7,528 nucleotides of DNA from Parachlamydiaceae bacterium (GTDB lineage Bacteria; Chlamydiota; Chlamydiia; Chlamydiales; Parachlamydiaceae): positions 1-7,528 of the forward strand of contig JAUXSJ010000124.1 in the NCBI GenBank assembly GCA_030679615.1, written 5' to 3'. Of this stretch, positions 1-4,198 are shown one piece after another. The position numbers and the translations under genes are program-made. The notes beneath the pieces are model-generated. The model was not told the origin of the DNA. It ran no database searches and saw only the letters and a list, made by a program, of their open reading frames with translations. The first letter of the stretch is position 1, and the number at the start of each line of letters is the position of its first letter.

Positions 1-237
1 AATTAATCCAATCATGCAAAAAACAGCAGCGGTTTTGATCACAACACTCATGTTGTCTACCAAAGAATGTTCTTCATCAATAGCTTCATTATTTTTATAA
101 TTTAGAAACGTTTCTAATATGATATTTGAAGTTGCTTTTGATAAGCCAATCACAGTTCCAGTTATGGCTCCATTTCGAGCTAATAGATGGGCATTTTTAA
201 TGCCTACGTTAGAAGGATTATTTGTTAAACAGTTCAT
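1..237 (-). CDS. Hypothetical protein, N-terminal 79 residues (runs off the left edge)
   Basis: An open frame starts with ATG at 237-235 and stays open to base 1, so only the N-terminus is visible. A strong Shine-Dalgarno (TAGGAGATAAG directly before the ATG on the minus strand) supports the start. The start lies 24 bases after the tag stop codon on the same strand, so the two are probably co-transcribed. The protein begins MNCLTNNPSNVGIKNAHLLA. Residues 22-41 are glycine/alanine-rich and mildly hydrophobic (NGAITGTVIGLSKATSNII), residues 46-62 are charged, and from residue 65 a hydrophobic run (VVIKTAAVFCMIGLI) reaches the window edge. It could therefore be a membrane or membrane-targeting protein. 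I recognise no family and assign no function. The reading frame and ribosome site are seen directly; the membrane character is inferred. Confidence 0.68.
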   Translation of the reverse strand, partial: MNCLTNNPSNVGIKNAHLLARNGAITGTVIGLSKATSNIILETFLNYKNNEAIDEEHSLVDNMSVVIKTAAVFCMIGLI

Positions 238-261
238 CTTATCTCCTAAAACAATAATGAA

Positions 262-843
262 TTATTTTTTTGTTCGACACCAACAATCAGTTAAATGATC
301 ATTCACCATGCCTACAGCTTGCATAAAAGCATAAATTATTGTAGGACCAACAAAAGTCATTCCACGTTTTTTCAAGTCTTTAGAAAGTGCAATACTTTCA
401 GGCGTAGTTACAGGGACATCTTTAAATTGTGACCAAGGATTATTTAAAGGTATATTATTGACAAATTTCCAAACATAACAATCAAATGTTCCGAATTCTT
501 GTTGAATTTTGAGAAATACTTGTGCGTTTTGTCGTGCAGCGTAAATTTTTAATCTGTTTCGAATAATTTTTTCATTTTGAAGAAGGTCATCTAGCTCTTG
601 ATTGCTCATCGCAGCCACTTTCTTAGGATTAAAATGATGAAAAGCTTTTCGATAATCTTCTCGACGCTTGAGAATGGTTTCCCAGCTTAATCCAGCTTGA
701 GCTCCCTCTAGAATAAGCATTTCAAATAAACTTTGGTCGTTGTGAAGAGGAATTCCCCATTCAAAATCATGGTAGTGAGCATAATATTCTTTTCCTGGTT
801 GATCACCAAAGCATCGTTTTTTATTTTTTATATTTGTTGGCAT
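262..843 (-). CDS. tag: DNA-3-methyladenine glycosylase I (Tag)
   Basis: Base-excision repair enzyme that removes 3-methyladenine from alkylated DNA by cutting the N-glycosidic bond. At 193 residues it is close to E. coli Tag (187) and full length. It carries the family fingerprints: RCFGD near the N-terminus, YHDFEWGIP (24-32), LEGAQAGLSWETILKRR (45-61), KKRGMTFVGPTIIYAFMQAVG, and NDHLTDCWC at the end. By alignment from memory with E. coli, the zinc-binding set is Cys11, His25, His183 and Cys187, and the base-pocket residues are Glu46 and Trp54, all present. The only reasonable start is ATG at 843, since the next Met is residue 42; the Shine-Dalgarno there is weak. The palindrome at 879-1041 lies just upstream, so transcription either reads through it or starts inside it. 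The downstream gene at 237 is probably in the same transcript. Confidence 0.95.
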   Translation of the reverse strand: MPTNIKNKKRCFGDQPGKEYYAHYHDFEWGIPLHNDQSLFEMLILEGAQAGLSWETILKRREDYRKAFHHFNPKKVAAMSNQELDDLLQNEKIIRNRLKIYAARQNAQVFLKIQQEFGTFDCYVWKFVNNIPLNNPWSQFKDVPVTTPESIALSKDLKKRGMTFVGPTIIYAFMQAVGMVNDHLTDCWCRTKK

Positions 844-878
844 TTGATTTTAATTAAATTTCTTGATTATTTGGTTGT

Positions 879-1041
879 TAGACTTCTTGAAAAAGTCCAT
901 TAGATTATTAAAATGGCTCTTTAGGCATCTTTTTTGAGAAATTTTTCGACCATATTTTACAATATGCTCTCAAAATTTCTCAAAAAATCTGCTCAAAAAG
1001 TGCTCATTTTTCTAATCAAAGCAACTATTGCAAGAAGTCTA
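879..1041. repeat. MITE-like long imperfect palindrome A, 163 bp, with 11-bp terminal inverted repeats
   Basis: The two ends are exact inverted repeats: TAGACTTCTTG at 879-889 and CAAGAAGTCTA at 1031-1041. The arms pair imperfectly throughout (roughly three quarters by eye). They include a perfect 16-bp stem, TTTTTTGAGAAATTTT (930-945) with 972-987, and a central perfect hairpin CATATT-TTAC-AATATG (951-966). Both ends carry TA at the outer edge, which fits a TA target-site duplication of the IS630/Tc1-mariner kind, though two bases prove little. There is no internal gene. The right end overlaps the last codons and stop of the decarboxylase gene, and the left end is 35 bases from the tag start. 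It may also act as an RNA hairpin between the two genes. The repeat structure is seen directly; the mobile origin is inferred. Confidence 0.82.
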
Positions 1042-2203
1042 TTACATCTGCAACAAAATCATCGATCATGTTTCTGTCCACATGTTGCATGACAACAGCA
1101 TGGGCTAAAAGACCAAGTTTATGGCAGTTAGTTTTAGCTAATGTCCATTTTGAACATACTTCTAATGAAGGTTGTTTAAAGTAGACAGTGTTAGAAAATG
1201 AGTTTAACCAAACAGGGTAATTTTTTTCACGTAGAGAATAATATAAATAATTAGCATTTTGAATCATCGTTTTCGCTTGTTCCTGAAAGTTTTCAATGGG
1301 TGTTGTATGAACGATCCACCAAAAAAGTAGGGTATTCAAAGAACTTCTTGAACAAGGTATCGTAATGTTTTCTGCATCAATATATTGAATAAAATCTGTG
1401 TGAAATGAAGATAGATACTTATTTTTAATTAAAAATATCCCAAAGGGAAAGGGTGAACCAAAAAATTTGTGACCTGAAACAGCAATAGAATCATAAGGAT
1501 GTTTTTCAAAATCCAATGTTGGGGCTAAAGGATCAGTTAAATACGGTAAGTAACCCCCAAAAAGAGCGGCGTCAGCGTGATAGTAAACATGCTTTATCCC
1601 TTTTTCTTTTACGATTTTATCAATATTTTCTATTGAATCGATACCGCCTTTAAATGTTGTTCCAATACTTAAACTAAATAATGCTGGTCGTGAAGGATCG
1701 ATTGTTTCTTTTAATGCTTCTTCAGACATTTTTCCTGATTCTTCAGCATCAATTTTACAATATTCCAAATTTAATATTTTTCCTAAACTAGAAACGGAGT
1801 AGTGGGATTCTTCTGAAAAATAGAGTATAGGTTTTCCAAATTGTGATAATACCCTTCTTCCCATATAAAGGCCTTGTTCATTTCCTTCTGTACCACCTGA
1901 TGTGACATATCCCCAAGAAGGGTGAACGTTATAGATACTTGAAAAATAGTCTACAACTTCTCTTTCAAAAGGATGAGAATTAAGAGTATATGATGTTTCA
2001 GAAAAAGGGTCGCCTACATCATTTAGTGGAAGCTCACTCATGGCGGACTTACTCCACCAATTAATGAATTTTTCCAGATGCAGATCAGCATTACAAGGAT
2101 ATCCTATGAATCGTTTTTTTCGAGAATCAATGGATTCATCGAAAGAAGATAGTTTTTGTAAGGCTTCGGATTTGTTTAATAGGTGAGAATACGGGAATGA
2201 CAT
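1025..2203 (-). CDS. hdc: PLP-dependent histidine/serine decarboxylase-like enzyme (group II amino-acid decarboxylase)
   Basis: A 392-residue pyridoxal-phosphate decarboxylase of the bacterial histidine decarboxylase / plant serine decarboxylase family, making an amine and CO2 from an amino acid in the cytoplasm. Motifs in order: GYPCNAD (34-40), GDPFSETSYTLNSHPFEREV (64-83), WGYVTSGGTEGN (97-108, phosphate-binding loop), ESHYSVSS (132-139, His134 stacking on PLP), SLSIGTTFKGG (177-187), HADAALFGG (209-217, Asp211 binding the PLP nitrogen), SGHKFFGSPFPFGIF (243-257, Lys246 the Schiff-base lysine), and HAVVMQHV near the C-terminus. Morganella HDC has 378 residues with its lysine at 232, a constant offset. 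ATG at 2203 has AGGTT upstream. The last residues DFLQ and the TAG stop are encoded by the end of palindrome A; relatives end only a few residues further on, so activity should be intact. Histidine against serine as substrate cannot be settled by eye. No antiporter gene is visible nearby. Family certain, substrate inferred. Confidence 0.88.
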   Translation of the reverse strand: MSFPYSHLLNKSEALQKLSSFDESIDSRKKRFIGYPCNADLHLEKFINWWSKSAMSELPLNDVGDPFSETSYTLNSHPFEREVVDYFSSIYNVHPSWGYVTSGGTEGNEQGLYMGRRVLSQFGKPILYFSEESHYSVSSLGKILNLEYCKIDAEESGKMSEEALKETIDPSRPALFSLSIGTTFKGGIDSIENIDKIVKEKGIKHVYYHADAALFGGYLPYLTDPLAPTLDFEKHPYDSIAVSGHKFFGSPFPFGIFLIKNKYLSSFHTDFIQYIDAENITIPCSRSSLNTLLFWWIVHTTPIENFQEQAKTMIQNANYLYYSLREKNYPVWLNSFSNTVYFKQPSLEVCSKWTLAKTNCHKLGLLAHAVVMQHVDRNMIDDFVADVIDFLQ

Positions 2204-2252
2204 AAAGTAACCTATTTTTATTTAATGTCAGTATGTCAAATCTTTATTTTAA

Positions 2253-2282
2253 ATTAAACGAAGGATTCGTAATTTTAGTCAA
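2253..2282 (-). promoter_or_regulatory. Probable sigma-70/sigma-66-type promoter of the decarboxylase gene
   Basis: On the minus strand, TTGACT (2282-2277) is followed after 18 bases by TTTAAT (2258-2253). Transcription would start near 2245, giving a leader of about 40 nt before the ATG at 2203. It lies between palindrome B and the gene, so the gene could be expressed independently of hemA. AT-rich DNA produces such matches by chance, so this is tentative. Confidence 0.4.
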
Positions 2283-2333
2283 CGTTTGCCAATGCTGTAA
2301 ATTCAGGTTCTATTGTATTTTTTCAGTGTATTG

Positions 2334-2679
2334 GATGAAATGGTCGCCTCAGATAAGAAGACTTTAGCTACGCCGCAACGCTTCGACTTGTCGCATACGC
2401 GTTAAGCTAAAAATAATAGTTTGTTAAAACATAACGATTTTTAGCCTGAAAGCGAAAGATGACTTTCGCACTCCAAACACTTCGCGAAGATACTATTAAG
2501 TTTACGCGAAGCGTTTGGAGTGCGAAAGTCCTCTTTCGCTTTTCTTCAAGGAATTTAAGCCTTCAGGTTAATTAAATCACTGTGTTTCAACTAACAAAGA
2601 TTTTTAGCTTAACTCATATGCGACTTGTCGAAGCTTAGCTGCGTGGCTAAAATCCTCTTATCTGAGGCGTCATTTCATC
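2334..2679. repeat. Long nested imperfect palindrome B, 346 bp
   Basis: This fills most of the 498-base gap between hemA and the decarboxylase gene, and no credible gene lies in it. Outer ends GATGAAATG (2334-2342) and CATTTCATC (2671-2679) are exact inverted repeats. Moving inwards, GCCTCAGATAAGA (2346-2358) pairs perfectly with 2656-2668, and GTTAAGCTAAAAAT (2401-2414) pairs perfectly with 2600-2613. CGACTTGTCG, itself self-complementary apart from its centre, occurs in both arms (2384-2393, 2621-2630). A very strong hairpin sits at the core (2451-2540). The right arm has about 20 extra bases near 2541-2565 that the left lacks. GC-rich tracts such as the CGCGAAGCG region contrast with the AT-rich surroundings. 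It begins about 22 bases past the hemA stop, so it may also end or stabilise the hemA transcript. It is probably a non-autonomous palindromic element, possibly one inserted inside another. Confidence 0.85.
2451..2540. repeat. Core hairpin of palindrome B, 36-position stem
   Basis: Bases 2451-2486 pair with 2505-2540 at 34 of 36 positions around an 18-base loop (2487-2504). The stem includes the perfect 18-bp block GACTTTCGCACTCCAAAC (2461-2478) with 2513-2530. The pairing is far stronger than in the outer arms. There is no T-run on either side, so it is not a standard intrinsic terminator. The better match may mean that this core is a younger insertion, or that it is under selection as folded RNA or as a cruciform. 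Confidence 0.85.
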
Positions 2680-2701
2680 AAATTGCAGTCTAATGAATTA
2701 A

Positions 2702-3742
2702 TTACGCAATAATCGCAAAAGAATTTGCCTTTGCTTCACTCTTTTCTAAATACCGGGATACATGTTGTTGAGTGGCTTCTGAAATACGATGATCTGCTTC
2801 TTCTAAAATATGATGGATTCGATCATGACGAATTTTTAATAAACGATTGATTTGATCGATATTTAAAAGTGTCACTTTAGAGTGTTGACCAAGTTTTGGC
2901 TCTACATTTCTTGGAACTGATAAATCCATGATTAATTTTTGACTCACTTTTTTGTTCTTAATATCCTTATCAGAAATTAAATAATTGGATGATTTTGTTC
3001 CAAAAATAATCCAATCATAGTCTATCCAACTGCTAAGCTGAGACCATGGAAGTAAGTCAATATTAAATTGCTGACTTAAATTATATGCGTTTTCAACTGT
3101 ACGATTGCATAAAGTAATTTTCGAAAAATGCTTATTTTTTAAAAATTCTAGAATTTTTTGGTTAATCTCAGAAGCGCCAACAAACAAAACATTCGTTTTT
3201 TCTGTTTCTTTAAATAATAACTTACCCGTATGCAAAATGGCATCTTCTAATAAAGGCATTCCACGGCCTAACTGAAGATCCGTACGAATTTTTTTTGCTA
3301 TACCTAAAGATTTTTGAAAAAGAAAATGAATCTCTGAAGGAAGTGTAAAAAAATCTGCGACGGTTTCATAAGCTTTTTTAACTTGCCCCTGAATTTCAGT
3401 TTCTGCAATGATCGCACTGTCTAAACCTGAAGTTACTCGTACTAAATGACTAAAGCAGTCTAATCCAAAATAAGAATAAAGTTTGTGATCAAATTCTTCA
3501 TTCACTTCTGCTCGTAAAATTTGTAGAATATAACTATGTGTTTCAGCTAAATCATTTGAGCAAAAGTAAATTTCCGTTCGATTACATGTAGAGAGTAAGA
3601 TAAAGTAATGATTTTGATGAACAGACTGAAGAAATCCGAATCGCTGCTGACAAGTTTTTGCAAGTTGTTCGCGAAGTTTAAGGTCTGCTAATTTATGATT
3701 AATGCCGATGACTCCCATGCGGATCATGCGTGATTCCTTCAT
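2702..3742 (-). CDS. hemA: Glutamyl-tRNA reductase (HemA), short chlamydial form
   Basis: Catalyses NADPH-dependent reduction of glutamyl-tRNA to glutamate-1-semialdehyde, the first step of the C5 pathway to haem and other tetrapyrroles. The N-terminal catalytic domain shows VIGINHKLADLKLRE (11-25), the nucleophile motif STCNRTEIY with Cys53 (51-59), and HLVRVTSGLDSAIIAETEIQGQVKKAY (from His99, the general-acid candidate). A Rossmann NADPH domain follows (VLFVGASEI from 185, CNRT at 212-215), then DLSVPRNVEP (273-282). At 346 residues it is shorter than E. coli HemA (418) and stops where the C-terminal dimerisation domain would begin; chlamydial HemA proteins are, as I recall, similarly short. 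The start at 3742 has AAGGAG about 10 bases upstream, but Met6 also has AAGGAA in front of it and Met9 is nearer the usual family start. It is divergent from parE. Downstream lies palindrome B. Confidence 0.95.
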   Translation of the reverse strand: MKESRMIRMGVIGINHKLADLKLREQLAKTCQQRFGFLQSVHQNHYFILLSTCNRTEIYFCSNDLAETHSYILQILRAEVNEEFDHKLYSYFGLDCFSHLVRVTSGLDSAIIAETEIQGQVKKAYETVADFFTLPSEIHFLFQKSLGIAKKIRTDLQLGRGMPLLEDAILHTGKLLFKETEKTNVLFVGASEINQKILEFLKNKHFSKITLCNRTVENAYNLSQQFNIDLLPWSQLSSWIDYDWIIFGTKSSNYLISDKDIKNKKVSQKLIMDLSVPRNVEPKLGQHSKVTLLNIDQINRLLKIRHDRIHHILEEADHRISEATQQHVSRYLEKSEAKANSFAIIA

Positions 3743-3770
3743 TCTGATTTAGCTCCTTGTGTCGATATTG

Positions 3771-3787
3771 GTACATTGACAGTGTAC
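3771..3787. promoter_or_regulatory. Possible operator: small palindrome over the rightward -35 box
   Basis: GTACA (3771-3775) and TGTAC (3783-3787) form an inverted repeat separated by 7 bases. The TTGACA -35 box of the rightward promoter sits exactly in the centre. A dimeric regulator bound here would block that promoter and lie just downstream of the presumed hemA start. With only 5-bp half-sites, it could be chance. Confidence 0.25.
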
Positions 3788-3804
3788 AAGTCTATCGTTA
3801 TAAA
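3776..3804 (+). promoter_or_regulatory. Near-consensus rightward sigma-70-type promoter
   Basis: TTGACA (3776-3781), a 17-base spacer, and TATAAA (3799-3804) match the housekeeping consensus at 11 of 12 positions with ideal spacing. Transcription would start near 3811 and run towards parE, giving a leader of about 390 nt that contains palindrome C. It could drive parE-parC, a separate small RNA, or both. It is the best promoter match I found in the window. Confidence 0.55.
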
Positions 3805-3826
3805 AAAAAAATGATTTCTTTACCAA
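3797..3826 (-). promoter_or_regulatory. Probable hemA promoter, overlapping the rightward promoter
   Basis: On the minus strand, TTGGTA (3826-3821) is followed after 18 bases by TATAAC (3802-3797). The start would be near 3790, leaving a leader of about 48 nt before the hemA ATG at 3742. A T-run fills much of the spacer. The -10 box shares four bases with the -10 box of the rightward promoter on the other strand. Confidence 0.4.
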
Positions 3827-3925
3827 AAGAACCTGCAAGAAAATTAAAATTTTTTTGATTTTTCCCCTTTATATTTTTCTCATGGAAATTAATGAATAAG
3901 AAGAGCAATATTACAATTTTTCTAA

Positions 3926-4078
3926 AGAACCTGTTTAATATCTTTGATCGGAAGATTTGTGTGCTAAAATAAGCTATAAACTCGCAAAAAACTTTCGCAA
4001 TATTTATGAATATTCCGAAGATTTTTTGCGAGTTTATAGCAGCTAAGCATCCTGATCATAGATAATAAAACAGGTTCT
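3926..4078. repeat. Long imperfect palindrome C, 153 bp, in the parE leader
   Basis: Outer ends AGAACCTGTTT (3926-3936) and AAACAGGTTCT (4068-4078) are exact 11-bp inverted repeats. The inner stem GCTATAAACTCGCAAAAAA (3973-3991) pairs perfectly over 19 bp with 4022-4040. Pairing continues inwards through CTTTCG-like and AATATTTATGAATATT segments almost to the centre near 4006. The middle parts of the arms pair less well. The ends share nothing with palindromes A or B. It occupies about a third of the 456-base gap between hemA and parE; the rest holds promoters and AT-rich DNA with no credible gene. No T-run follows the stem, so it is not a typical terminator. It is probably a non-autonomous element or a structured leader. 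Structure seen; origin inferred. Confidence 0.85.
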
Positions 4079-4157
4079 AAGAGCCCGTTTTCAAATTCTA
4101 ATAAACCTGAATTCGAGTTCTTTCATCGATACTAAAATAATTGCGAATACAATTTAT

Positions 4158-4163
4158 TATAAT
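4158..4163 (+). promoter_or_regulatory. Possible proximal parE -10 box (TATAAT)
   Basis: A perfect TATAAT lies 35 bases before the parE ATG, which would give a leader of about 30 nt. No good -35 box stands at 16-18 bases upstream; TTGCGA (4141-4146) is only 11 bases away. The surroundings are very AT-rich, so a chance match is quite possible. Confidence 0.3.
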
Positions 4164-4198
4164 TTGATAGCAGGCTCTACATCTAAAATGGAAGAATT

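Noticed and set aside
930..1020. tag promoter inside palindrome A (TTGAGA, 18 bases, TAAAAT on the minus strand)
   Set aside because: The match is weak and the element is so AT-rich that similar boxes appear by chance.
2334..2679. CRISPR array or tandem repeats in the hemA-decarboxylase gap
   Set aside because: The repeated segments are inverted and nested, not direct and evenly spaced.
3811..3858. 15-codon frame MISLPKEPARKLKFF
   Set aside because: It has no Shine-Dalgarno and is too short to support; mentioned only as a possible leader peptide in a finding.
3973..4040. Intrinsic terminator between hemA and parE
   Set aside because: The stem is strong but AT-rich, long, and not followed by a T-run on either strand, and the outer arms show it belongs to a larger palindrome.
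4104..4119. Imperfect palindrome around GAATTC as a parE operator
   Set aside because: Only 12 of 16 positions are symmetric and six of these are the central restriction-site-like core; too little support.
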